Source: Thinopyrum elongatum
Lineage: Eukaryota; Streptophyta; Magnoliopsida; Poales; Poaceae
Assembly: GCA_011799875.1 (NCBI GenBank)
Contig: CM022303.1
Span: forward strand, 546,175,368-546,239,367
Length of the DNA: 64,000 bases
Direction: 5' to 3'
The translations under genes were made by a program, and so were the position numbers. The notes under the pieces were generated by a model that was given only the letters and a program-made list of their open reading frames with translations, made no database searches and had not been told where the DNA came from. Positions 10,413-21,978 of this stretch are shown in pieces (position 1 is the stretch's first letter; each line of letters opens with the position of its first letter).

Positions 10413-12553
10413 TGAGAGCATCTCCAACAGGCGCGCTAGATTAGTCGCGCGCTAGAAAAACCGACTATATTGCGCGCGCGCGACTGAAACCGGTGCTCCA
10501 ACAGACGCGCTAAAATCCCGCGCGCGACAAAGTAGGTTCAGCGCGCTGGGAAAAATGGCATCGCGCATTGCTTATTTGGTGTGCCTGCTCGCGCACGCTG
10601 GACATGGCAATCGGGCGTGCGAATCTCACCACCCGCCAGATCTGAAACATCCAGGCGCTGGCGCCTCTGCCCGCTTCTTCCTCATTCGCTCCGGCGAACC
10701 ATCGGCGCTTCCCCCGCCTATCCCGGCACTCCGCCGCTGCTTCCTCCACCTTCTCTCCTCGCCGCCGCCCCGCGAGCGCACCGTTCCTCCGATGAACAGC
10801 GCCCAGCGGCTATTTGCAGCTCGGCGCCCACAAGGTGTTTGACAAAACGCTTGCAAGGTATCTATTGCTTCAACTTTATATTTGTAGATGAATTTGGTGC
10901 ATGTTGTTTGTAGTTTTAAGTTAGTTTAAATTCAACTTTGTAGATGAGTTCGTCCTACGATTCTTCCGATGAAGAATTTGATCTTCAAGAGGAAGAGGGC
11001 GCCGCAATGATCCTATCTATGCACGTCAATAAAAAGCCGAAGCACAGTGGTTCGGTTATCGGTTGTCAGAAATTGTGGAGGGATAGGATCAATGCCCACA
11101 ACAGATTGATGAGGAACTAATTTTTGGAGAATCCCACATACCCTAAGTTCTACTTTCGGCGCCATTTTAAGATGAGCATCGAGTTGTTCAAACACATTGC
11201 GGAGAAACTGGCGAGCCATGATCGGTTTTTTCAGCAAAGGAGCAATGTCACCGAAGAACTCGGGCATAGCACCTTTCAAAAGGTGACCGCCGCTTTGCGT
11301 ATATTGGCATACGATATTCCGGCGGATCTAGTTGATGACCACTTGGCCATGGGTGAGAGTAAAGCCATCATGTGTGTCAAGCGCTTCGCAGTCGGAATTG
11401 TGCAAGTGTTTGGTCCGAAATATTTGAGAGCTCTCAATGCTGAAGACACCGCAAGGCTTTTGGAGATGAACAAAGATCGCGGGTTCCCAGGTATGTTTGG
11501 CTCAATAGATTGCATGCATTGGAGTTGGAAGAACTCTCCTAAGGCATAGCATGAACAATTCCACGGCCAGAAAAAGGGTTCCACTATAATCCTTGAAGTG
11601 GTGGCCGATCAGGAGACTTGGATTTGACATGCCTTTTTTTTCAGAATGCCTGGATCTTGCAATGACATCAATGTTCTTCAACGGTCACCACTCATGAATA
11701 GGATTGCAAATGGTTAAACTCCACCGGTGGAGTTTGTAGCAAATGGTCATACATACAACTATGGCTACTATCTCGCGGATGGCATCTACCCAAGGTGGCA
11801 AACATTTGTGAAGCCGTTGACGACACCGCAAGGTAAGCAAAATCCTGATTTCCGCAATGCTTAGGCGGTGGCTAGGAAAGATGTGGAGAGAGCTTTTGGG
11901 GTTTTGCAAGCCCAATTTGCTATTGTGAGAGGACGGACTAGATTTTGGTATCAAAAGATCCTTTGGTACATCATGAACGCTTGTGAGATCATGCATAACA
12001 TGATCATCGAGAATGAGCGTGAGCAAGATTTAGACTATTCTCAGTATGAGTTGTTGGGACGTCCTGTGCGAGTGCGGAGGAGGGCTGCGAGGGTGGCCCG
12101 CTTCATTGCCTCCTATCATGCCATTCGACGTGCTGAAACGCATGATGATCTTCAAAAGGATCTAGTCGAGGTGTGGTGGTCATGGAATGGGCGACAAAAC
12201 TAGTTTGATGTTGTATGGTTGTTGTATTGTTGACTATTTGTTGCATTATTCATGAACTATTTGTTGTATTGAAAAATAAACCATTTGTTTGAGTTGTAAT
12301 AATAATTGAACTATTTATTGTTGATTTATTTTATGTGTGTTTGATCTTCTTGTTCTATGTTGAATGGAAAATGTTGTTTGTGCTAGGCGCGTGCTGTATT
12401 TTAGCGCGCCTGCTGAAGTGCTACCTGCGGCCCGCAATATATAGCGTTCCTGGTAAAGCAAACATCCTCCTGCGCGCGCAAAAACATTATTTTGACGTTG
12501 CAAAAAAAAATTTAACGCGCCGCGCAACCGCGCATCTGTTGGAGATGCTCTGA
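10413..12553 (+). mobile_element. PIF/Harbinger DNA transposon D, complete
   Basis: Terminal inverted repeats gagcatctccaacag (10416) and ctgttggagatgctc (ending 12550) are perfect over 15 bp. They are flanked by a 3-bp target duplication, tga (10413-10415 and 12551-12553), the size expected for the superfamily. Length 2135 bp. It encodes one degenerate transposase on the plus strand; no second Myb-like ORF is visible. Ends are rich in GCGCGC motifs. Confidence 0.95.
10944..12203 (+). pseudogene. Harbinger transposase (DDE_Tnp_4 type), five nonsense codons
   Basis: One uninterrupted frame from ATG at 10944 (MSSSYDSSDEEF, acidic N-terminus) to TAG at 12201, 419 residues, normal for PIF/Harbinger transposases. 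Catalytic triad visible: D about 189 in GSIDCMHW, D about 241 in CNDINVLQRSP, E about 315 in KDVERAFGVLQ. C-terminal motif ACEIMHNMIIENE is also typical. Five in-frame stops (11118, 11547, 11625, 11715, 11862) and no frameshift are seen. Most stops are one base from the residue found in relatives (for example Trp or Gln codons), so decay was by point mutation. Known role of the family: cut-and-paste transposition in the nucleus with a 3-bp duplication. Confidence 0.92.
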
Positions 12554-12646
12554 GTCATGAGATCATGTACAAGGATAGACTGTGCATGTGTGAAACGATC
12601 GGCGATGTTTTCCTTGCAAAGCTGCAACAACACCAGTTTACCAACC

Positions 12647-12907
12647 TACTCCCTCCGGTCCGTTTTACTCTGCATATTAGATTTGTGTCAAGTTAAACTT
12701 TACAAAGTTTGACCAAATTTATGTTAAAAAATATCAACATTTACAATACCAAATATATATACTATAAAACTACATTTCATAATGAATCTAACAATATTGA
12801 TTTGGCATTGTGCATGTCGGTACTTTTTTCTATAAATTTGATCAAAGTAGAGATAGTTTGATTTCAGATAAAACTTATATGCGAACTAAAAAAGACATGA
12901 GGGAGTA
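12647..12907. mobile_element. Stowaway MITE (Tc1/Mariner), about 257 bp
   Basis: Ends ctccctccggtcc (12649) and gagggag (to 12905) form the typical Stowaway inverted repeat. TA target duplications lie at 12647-12648 and 12906-12907. Interior is AT-rich with no ORF. The 12554-12646 spacer before it is unassigned. Confidence 0.88.
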
Positions 12908-12912
12908 CTATT

Positions 12913-13192
12913 GATAGTACCCTTTTCATCATCGTTGCGGGACGTGCTACAACAAATGATCTTAAAATCCCAAGCCACAAATGATGGTACACCCCCATCA
13001 CAAAAAAAAGACGATGGTACACCCACACACCCGGCCTATCCTGACCCACCACCATTTGTGTTGCAGTACACTGATGACATGCACATCATAACACGGGCCT
13101 CAACCACTGCCGCCGATGCTCTAAAAAAATCCCACTAGCCTCACGATGAACTTCTCCAAAACCACTTTTGTGCCCATGCATGTCCCTGATGA
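12913..13192 (+). pseudogene. LINE reverse transcriptase, part 1 of 3
   Basis: Frameshifted reading: LFIIVA then DVLQQMILKSQ, then PPPFVLQYTDDMHIITRAS, the catalytic [FY]xDD box of non-LTR reverse transcriptases (here YTDD). It is followed in the next frame by MNFSKTTFVPMHVPDE. This order matches the palm region of plant LINE (L1-like) RT. The coding sequence stops at MITE C (13193) and continues at 13657 with the residues expected next. No LINE 5' region or endonuclease is visible upstream. Confidence 0.85.
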
Positions 13193-13656
13193 GGGCATCT
13201 ACAGCCGGCCTGAACAAATTTGGCCCCTCAAATGCCCGTGCATGCGTCCGGTCAGCGTACGAGCGTGTCCGCTTTGACTTCTTATTTTTTTATTCATGCA
13301 GTCATGTCCCTCAGTTTTTCCCTATATGTCTGGTCACATGTATGTGATTGGTGAAGAAGGAGAGAGAGAAAGAAAAGAAATAATAAATAAAAAATCTTCC
13401 CTATAGGGGCCCAATCCTATGTGGCGGACACAGAACCACTGATCGGGCACACCCGGGCACTCCTCATACTCATCTCATATACTTCCTCCATCCGGTGAAG
13501 AGTATGAGATGAATATGAGGTCTGCCGGACAGCACGGACATTTAAGGAGGCTTTGAGCGGTGCGCTTGGGTCTACTTTTTGCTTCTCTCTCCTGTCCAGT
13601 CAGTGGTCCCCGCGCGCGCCTGATCAATTTGAGGAGCTCGGCTGTAGATGCTTTGA
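13190..13656. mobile_element. MITE C, Harbinger/Tourist-like, 461 bp, inside the LINE RT
   Basis: Inverted ends gggcatctacagccg (13193) and cggctgtagatgctt (ending 13653) and a 3-bp duplication, tga (13190-13192, 13654-13656). Removing it with one tga joins ...PDE to LAN.., restoring the LINE reading. No ORF inside; a purine-rich run lies near 13350-13390. Confidence 0.88.
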
Positions 13657-13770
13657 GCTAGCCAACTCTTGCTCTCCAGTTTCTCGGAAACCTACCTCGG
13701 CCTGCCGCTGTCACCACACAAACTGCCGCCATCCGCCTTCCGATCCATCATTACAAGTTGCGTGAATTTA
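13657..13770 (+). pseudogene. LINE reverse transcriptase, part 2 of 3
   Basis: Encodes ELANSCSPVS and, after a frameshift, FSETYLGLPLSPHKLPPSAF and SIITSC, the conserved YLG(L)PL segment after the RT palm in plant LINEs. It is cut by Harbinger element A after the tta at 13768-13770 and resumes at 40947 with exactly the expected codon spacing. The longer ORF that runs on past 13770 is an accidental fusion with element A. Confidence 0.9.
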
Positions 13771-15539
13771 GAGCAACTCCAATCGGCCGACCAAAACGGA
13801 CACCGATTTTATTCGTTTCTTGACCGTTTGGGTCGCCCGTCCAAGCGTCCATGTCCGCTTTTTCGTTTGGGTCAGCCAGTGCGTCTAACGGGACCGGACG
13901 CATTTTGGATGTGTCCGTGTCGGCATTCGATCGAACACCTAGTGGGCGAGCCCCCGCGCCGCCTCGCCCCGACCGCGAGCTCGCCTCCCCGCCACAGCTC
14001 GGCCGCGTCCCGCCCCGCCCATGTCATGTCGTGTCCTTGCAGTTCACCGCGCCCGCTTGCGCGCACCGCAGCTCGCGGCGCCTCGCGCCCTCGCCCTCAC
14101 GCTCGTGTGCTCGTCGCGCCTCGCGCGCCCCGCTCGCACTGCATTGGAGTTGCTCTTGCGTGTGCGGCGACGACAGCTGCATGTGCTCCTGCATGGGCGG
14201 CGGCGGGGGTAGAAGCAGCAGCGACGACTGCTAGGGTAGAAGCAGCGACGGTAACTGGGCAGCGGCGCCTGCGGCTTGGTGTAACAGCCAGGTTTTTGGC
14301 CCTTTTCTTTTTCTTTTGATTTATTTGGTTTTTGCTCTGATTTTCTTTTTGGAGTGGTTCTGTGGCCTTGCAACCTGGGAGATCATCATCATTTCTTCTC
14401 CCAAGTGGCTCATCATCCTCAAATCTTTCTCTAGATCATGTCATTTCCATTCTAGCCTAAACCCTAAAATTCTTTTCTAAGGAATATTCCTTTTTCTATT
14501 AAAGGAATAGCCTTATTTGCCCTAGGTTGTGAAGCAACCTATATCTCTACACCTCCCAAAATTCCCAAATAATTCTCATAATTTCTTTGGGTCATATATT
14601 GCTCAAATATGCCCAAACATCTCCTTGGCCAGTTCAAAAATAATTCCCAATATTCATTCTTCTATTCTAGCCTGAATGGCATTTTGTGAAGGAAGTGCCA
14701 TTTATATTACCTTGTTTAATCCCAAACTTTTTGGGCATTCTTTTATGTCCAAATAATTGCCTCATGCCAAAATGCAACTTCATTTGCCAAGCCAATCTTC
14801 CTCAGTGATTTTTCAAAGTTTCTATCAGACAGAAGCCATTGTGAAGGAAGTACTAGCTAGGAGTATTCAAATGAGTTGAAATTTTGCATGCCTCTTCATG
14901 TGCTCATATCATTATCCTCCTCCAATTTTCAGCCTCATCCAATCATCCATGTGAGCACACCTTCAAATATTTGTTTCTGGCAATATTTTCAGGTTGTGAA
15001 GCAAGTATAATTTTTATTGCTTCATTAATTCTGAAAAATTACCAAATTATGCTTCTATCCAAATAACATCTCTCCAAAAAATTTGGGACCATTTCATCAA
15101 TCCATTATCTCTCCAAAATTATTCCAAGTTTCTGGACAGTGAGGATGTTTGTGAAGCAAGTACCATTTTGGCATGTCCAATTGGTATGAAAATTTTACAG
15201 CATCTTCATGTGGCTAGATAACCCTGCCTTTCCAAACTTCAGCTCAAGTGGCTTCTTCATTTGAGTGCATCATCTTAATCCCTTTTCTGGACCAAATATG
15301 CAGTTATGAAGCAACTATATTAAGCCTTGGTTCATTTCTCCTCAAACTCCGATTGTAGTCCTTCCTTAGTTAAACACCCCAGATATCATCTTTGTCTCAT
15401 AGCTCTTCCCTGTTGATCACCAGTGCTAAGCCAAGTTTGCTACAGAAAACTTCAGACGGTCACTACCATTTAACCACAGTGCCCCAGATCAAGCCATAGC
15501 CTCATAAATGCTCCATCTTGGAGGGACTTCACCTTAGAC

Positions 15540-16690
15540 AAGGTTTTCCAGCCCATTGAGTCCTCCCCGTGACATGTCGCGTGGTGACCGCATTGGAGAC
15601 ATGCCTGTGCGCGCGCTCTACAGCGTTCGGCCGCGTCCAGAGCGTTGTTTGTGCTTCGGCCCCTCTCCCTCTCGTCGTCTTCGCACGCGTGACCTTGTCC
15701 AGTGTCTTCTCCTCATCGTCGCCGTCTCCCTGGACCCCTCTCCCCCTCCGGCCGCTTCCTCGCCGGAGCTAGGCGCCGAGTGCCCACGGGTGCACTGTGC
15801 CCCGTTTGGCTCCGAGCTCGTCTCGGCCTCTTCCTCTGCTCCCCGGCGTTGCTTTCTTCTCCGTGACCCTCCCCTGCACTCCCTTGTGCTCTCCCTCGCC
15901 CCGTGATGCTCTCAGCCATCGCCGGAGAAGGCCCGTGCGCCATTGGCGGCACCCGAGCTCGGGAGGCTTCGGACGCGCCTATTTAAGACCTCCCCGACCC
16001 CGTCTCTCTTCACCACTCGGCCTCCCGCACTCCTCTACATCTCTCTGACCTCTCCTTCTTGCTCGAGGAGCTCTCTGTCCATCCCATCACCGCCACGGCC
16101 GCCGGACTCCTCCGCCTAAATTTGCACGCTGCTGAGCCCCTCCCTCCGTTCCACCACCACCATCGGCTTCCCCGTGCTCCGGCGAGCCTCCCCAACCCCT
16201 TCGTTTGTCGCCGGGACTACTGTGGCCGCACGTCCCCAACCTTGGCCGCCGCCGTCGCTCTCTGTCTCCGCAAGCCGTCGCGGGCACACCCCTCCCCGGC
16301 TTCCGTTCGTGACCTGGATGGAAGCGGTGCACCTCGCCGAGCTCCCCGATGGCTCCCGCTCGGTCGGAGGTGGCCGGAGCCAGCCGCCCCTCGCCGGCCG
16401 ATCCCTCCCCTGCTCCTCCTCTGTTCACTGACACCGCTGTGGCCACGGCCTCTCCTCGGCGCGTGTGGGTCTCTGGTCCGGTGCGGCGTCGTCTCGCGCA
16501 CTCTCCGGTGGCCGGAGCTCGGCCGGAGACGGCCTGAGTCGCCGGGCCAGCGCCGGCCGCTCCTCTGCCCCGCCCCGTCCCTACTTCTGTCGAGGAAGAA
16601 GACGACCTGGAGTGAGGAGGAGAGAGAGAGAGATCCCGCGGGCCCCGCATGTAAGCCACACAAGCGTTGATCCCGCCCTCTACCACGTAA
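15540..16690 (+). promoter_or_regulatory. GC-rich promoter-like block in the LARD LTR
   Basis: A sharply GC-rich island in an AT-rich LTR. It contains tatttaag (15980-15987) followed by CT-rich leader-like sequence and long overlapping ORFs of about 200 codons on both strands. The same block occurs in the 3' LTR (about 23240-24390). The overlapping ORFs differ by frameshifts between the two LTRs and have biased composition, so I read this as promoter and leader or captured gene DNA, not as coding sequence. Confidence 0.5.
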
Positions 16691-18219
16691 CTTAAGTGGA
16701 AGCGTACTTCTAAGAGTACGTTTTCCGGTGGAGTGAGCGTATTCTACCTCTGCTATTAGCCAAAATGCGTTTTCCTGTTCTGAAGACGTAATCTGATAAA
16801 TGCGCTATCTGTTTTTCCAGCCAGGGGCCTGTTTGTAGAAGTTATTTTACAGATTGGTCCCTGAACTTTGTTTGGCTATATCTTTTTGCTCGTAACTCCA
16901 AATAAGGTGAATCCAAAGCCCACTTCTTCGTCTGGTCGAACCCATTCCGTTGGTACCATTTTCACTATGTGTTCACATCCTGAAAATGACCATTATGCCC
17001 TTGCCCTTATTCAGCCCCCAACGAGAGAGAACATTTTCCGGCGATTCTTTCCGCGAGTTTCTCGCACTTCTTCCCGGTGAATCCATCCCTCCCAGGCAAG
17101 CCACACCCTCCATTTGCATGATTGCAATGCAGTGACATGGTTTACTTATTTAAACTTGCTTAAAATATGGCATTAGCTATGTATGATTTGTTCATGGCAT
17201 TTCTCGGAGTTGTTTTTGATCTTGCTATTGCCATGATGTTGCTTGGAGTTCTAGGACTAAGATTTTGCAGCTTATGAGGATGACATGTTGCCATTGGATT
17301 ATTAGTGGTGTATATTATTTTCATGATGGTAGTTGATATTCTGTTGCTTTGGTGTATTATTTTGGAGATGATGCTTGCATGTTGTTCTTAGTTGCATATC
17401 ATGTTATTTCTATGGGCTTAGTAGTATCTTGATTCTTGGATTCATCATGTTAGTAGTGATATGCTACCCTTGGAGTATTATGTCATGACTAGGTTATGCT
17501 TTAGATTATGTGTTGGATATTGCTATGACTTGGTTGATAGATGGATATGTGATATCGGAGTATCAGATATACTTTGGGGATAAATTCCATCATTAAGTTG
17601 GTCAGGTGCCACCGAACCGGGCTTTTCCAGTGCAACCACATTTGCCTGTATGGGAAGGCCCTAATGCGGTCTATTGTCATGTCTCTCGCCGGTGCCTCCA
17701 ATGAGGGAAGGTTATGGGCGCGCGCTACCCTGATCAGGTAGGCGGACATAAGCCTTGTGTGCCCGTAGTTGTTGTTAGGCGCCTTTTTGTCCCCGTTTGG
17801 GACCGTTTTTGGTTTTGCCACGACGGTGGCCGTTGGATGTCATTGGTTGACATCGGGGGCACCTAGGACTGAACCCAAAGAGGGGTGTTGGTTGGAGTGG
17901 CCGGGAGAGTGTCATGGCAATAGATTGGTTTTGTCGGAACACCGTTGGTCCACCCGAATGGGAGCAAGAGGCCATGGGTTCTGTGATGTGGGTACAGTGT
18001 ACTAACCTCTGCAGAGTGTGGGTGTTTAATCTATCGATAGCCGCGTCCTCGGTCATGGGCACAAGTTCGCACTATGTCACACCGTTCGATCAACACTCAA
18101 ATGACGGAATGACTTATAGGTGATTTATATGTTGATATATTTGCGCAGTAACAGTTTGGCAGGATGTTGATGATGGTGTTGAGATGATCTTGAGGATGAT
18201 CATTCAGTTTGTGATGTGG

Positions 18220-18312
18220 TCACGAGGTGATCATGTGGATGTTTTGATCACGAGGTGATCATGTGGATGTTTTGATCACGAGATGATCAGGTGGATCACG
18301 AGGTGATCGAGA
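18220..18312 (+). repeat. Short tandem repeat in the LARD LTR
   Basis: gatcacgaggtgatcatgtg, followed by gatgtttt, is repeated about three times. The core gatcac.aggtgatc is an imperfect palindrome. The corresponding repeat in the 3' LTR is at about 25916-26010. Confidence 0.8.
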
Positions 18313-18882
18313 TGGTATATTGCTTGGCTGGATAGCCAAGAGTGAGATGGTTCTTGAGATCTGAGATGATGGTTCATCAGTATTCTAGTAGTTCATATCC
18401 TGCTTAGTAGTTGTTTTCGCATCATGGTAGTTGTTAATTAATTAACCTGTTTAATGCTATGTTGTTGTTTTGCCTTGATGCTTTTGGTTGTTGTGAGCTT
18501 GCAAGTACATTCAATGTACTGACCTGGCGTGTCATGCCAGATTGCAGGTGAAGCCATGATTGATTGATTGTTTGTCAAGGTTTCCGCGTGTGCGAGCTAG
18601 ATCGTGTCCCAGCCAGAGTCCCTGCGGAGTGGAGTTCACCACCTTCGTCGTTGTTCCACTCCTACAAGTTGTTCCGCTGCTAGCACAGAACAAGTGTAGT
18701 ATCGCAGGCGTAGTGTCGCCGTGCTGATGTGATTCTTTGTAACATCAGACCCGTGCATTTATTATCCTTTGTAATAAGAGCTGATTTGTTCTATGTCAAG
18801 CAGTGCCGTATTCCAGAGACTTCTCCTCGATCTTTGGGCTGGAATACGGGGCGTTCCGGTCTCTCTGAGCCTGGGTGCCACA

Positions 18883-21800
18883 GAGCTTGGTATCAGAGTA
18901 GGTCTGGCTGTAGGACGCCCTAGTCAGCGCGAGCGGTAGAAATCGGTAGTATAGAGTCTCGCTTGTTTGCTGCATTTGGTTGCTGCATAGCATGCATATA
19001 GCATTATTATTTGTTGCTAATGGTTTATCTTGAGAGTGTAGCTGGCATCGGTTCGGATCCACTACAGCTTAGCCCCTACATTCTTCCAATTTCTTTTCTT
19101 GCCTGTTCTTCGGTGTTTGGTGTCATTTCTGTCCCAGCGGAGTGATGCCAAGTGATCCCGACACTGTTTGTAGAAATGGTGCTCAGGTATCGCACCGATA
19201 TCCTTCTTTCAGCCCCGCCTATCGTTTCAGTGATAGACATGCTTCTATCCGGATCGCCCTTATATCTGTTGTGTTGGCAACCCTTAATAATCTTAGTCAT
19301 CAAGAAAGGGCAATGTCAGTAGACTCCCCGCTATCCTATTCCTTGGACGAGTACGGGTCCCTTCCGTCCGCTTGATAATAATGTGGCCGTAACATTCGTG
19401 TTCTGCTACATGGTTACCAAGTACGTCCTCGCCTCCGAGCTAGTCCAGGATGCTACCTGGCTAAGCCAGCACTTGGTGTAACGATGTTTACACCAATCCT
19501 TCCACACATTGATTCGTCCTCGTGCATGCCGTCACAGCATGTTAGACCGTAGTACCGGAGATCTCGTGAGATTTGTGTGCTTAAGTAGGCATGCATATTG
19601 TGTGACTAGCAGTAGTATGTGACATTGTTTGTGTGTGAATTGATTGTTGTGTGCTTTTGTTTAGTTGAGTTTTCTTTTGCTTCTTTCTTTTGGGCCCTCG
19701 GTGTTACCTTATTTCCCCTTATGGAAGTTGCTCATCAACCGACACCGGACTCGAAGAAGCAATAAGGATTACAAATATTTGGAAGAAGCTCAGCTAAACA
19801 TTATGGCCTTCTCAGTCAACTGCATCATATTATGAATATCTGCTCAGAATACCAATTCTGTCTTGGATTGATTATCAGCATCGAGTCCACATCAAGTACA
19901 AAATCCTCACAACAGTTATGATCCAGTCAGCAAAAAGACAAGTCAGGTGCAAGATCAACGGTATATTTTTCAGTCAAAGGTATGGATCATATACAAAATT
20001 TTGGCTCAGCAATGAATGATGCTTGAAATATATTATACTCCGAAAGAAAGCCAGAATGGTCTATGATCAAGGAAGACAGTCAGAACAATTTTCTCATGCA
20101 AGTAACCCGCCGCAAAATATTATGGTTGTGTGTCTGCATCGCACAAGTATGAAGCCTTGGATATAAGAAACTCAGTCATCCTCCACACGCTCTCGGAAGA
20201 AGCTTATGATGTAAGGCCCCTCAATTTTTCCTCAGTACAATATATGGACAGATTCGATCCAAGATGGCCAGTCTTCCACAGCAAGATACCCCAGTAAAGG
20301 CTTCTAATAGATGGAATTGAATCTTTCTCAACAAGCAACCAGAGGAGAAGCTTCTCAAATACGGAACCCAGTCTTCTCCAGCACGCCACTGCGACAAAAG
20401 CTTCAAGTATAAGCTATCGAGTCTTCTTCATCACGCTACTCTGATAGCTTCCCCACTGCAGCTCAAGAATCAGATCGGCAACATTTTTGTCAGAAGTACA
20501 ACTCAGTCAAGCAATATGCCCACCGTAAGGATCGAGTGTTCGGTGGCATATTCTTCTTACATATGGTGAGCGTGTATCCCCAGTCATACCAGTCACTCAT
20601 ACAAGATGCGACAGCGATCAAGCAGATATACCTAAGAAAGTTAAGGGTTCAACAGCCTCATGAGTCATGCCCAATAAAGATAAGCAGAGATACATCTCAT
20701 GTGGTGCAAGAATCGACGAGTGCCAAGGCCAATAACGCAGCATCAACAGTCTGGACAACGACTTCCAAGGTCATTATCCCCGTAGCTGACAAGGAAATCT
20801 CATGAACTCTTGTCACCCTCTTGCATGATTGGCCTCAACAACAAGATCTATACAACTACATGCCCCGAGCATATGTCATATGTGCGGACCCAGGTCAGAA
20901 AATAAGCAAAAGGAATAATGCCAAAAATATTGCACTAACCACATTCATGGTCAAAGAATCAAGGATATATGTAGCCAAGCTATTTCAGTAAGGTATCCGA
21001 CTAATAAAATCATAACCGTCAAAGGGTGAGACTGTTAGCAAAGGTATGATGATTTTTGCACAACCATCAGGGTCGGCATACCTAGGTCAGTTGGAATCCA
21101 TGATGCCATATGGATCCACAAAGGCATACCCTCAGAGGCCTACTATGTTCTTCAAGGATTTCATATCCCACTGACCCATTTGCGCCACGGCACCTGCCCC
21201 GACTGGTTAGTGTGGAATATCCAAGTCTGTTCTGTCAGATCCAAGAATACTTTGCAACCTCCGCAGTTTGACTTCAGCGGCAGTGCTAAAGCATCTCACA
21301 GCCTATTACCACAGATGGGTATACCAACCACATGGGTAAGTTAAAAGACGAACAATCAACTCAGACCCGGTCTACTCACTGGTGGAACCAAGTACACGGA
21401 CAGCCTGTCATGAAGAGTATCTTCCCGTCAGCACCCTGTCAGGCCAGTCTCAAGATGCTAATGTTTGAGGTATGCTACAGCTATAAGTCCAAATCCCTTT
21501 ATATTGCTCACGACAAAAGGCAGTCGAATCTTTGGTACATATCTCATGCTCGAGCCAAAGAAATAAATCAAGATAAGTCAGTACCACCTGTGAGCAGTCA
21601 GCTTCTGTCAGGAGAATGGCCATGATTCCCAGCATTATTTGAACCTGGAAGACATGCATTCATTTGGGCAACCCCATTGCAGAAGTAAAAAGGTTTTCAT
21701 GACCAAAGGAAAATTTATGCTCAGATCCATTGGATATCACCGCAGATATGAGAGAATCAACGTCAGCAAAAGGATTTGATATATGAGCAAAAACCTGTCA

Positions 21801-21978
21801 GAAATTGGGAGAGGTGAAGCAAACCACCCCAAAGTAAGGTAAGAAAATCATATGAAATTCTTGAGGGAACAATAAACAAAGGAAATGGATACCCGAGTTG
21901 GAAACATTGTCCTCAAGCCATACTTGTTCCCTGAGCAACCAAATCTCGAGGACGAGATTTCTTTAAGGGGGGAAGGTT
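18883..21978 (+). other. LARD internal region, non-coding
   Basis: The primer site tggtatcagag (18888-18898) matches initiator tRNA-Met. The remaining 3 kb has no ORF over about 100 codons and no retroviral domain; many short cagtc-containing phrases recur. The polypurine tract aaggggggaagg (21965-21976) precedes the 3' LTR. In known LARDs this region is conserved as structured RNA; that is family knowledge, not something I can show here. Confidence 0.8.

Larger units (their letters stand above)
14280..18882 (+). repeat. 5' LTR of the LARD
   Basis: 4603 bp. AT-rich first third (14280-15530), GC-rich block (15540-16690), then T/G-rich sequence with a small tandem repeat near 18220. It ends ggtgccaca just before the primer site. 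Confidence 0.93.

Noticed and set aside
13669..14319. 216-codon ORF on the plus strand
   Set aside because: Its first part is the LINE RT and the rest is the GC-rich left end of Harbinger A; the fusion is an accident of insertion.
16059..16686. Overlapping ORFs of about 200 codons on both strands in the LARD LTR
   Set aside because: Composition-driven (GC-rich), frames not kept equally in the other LTR, no domain; the region is better read as promoter-like.
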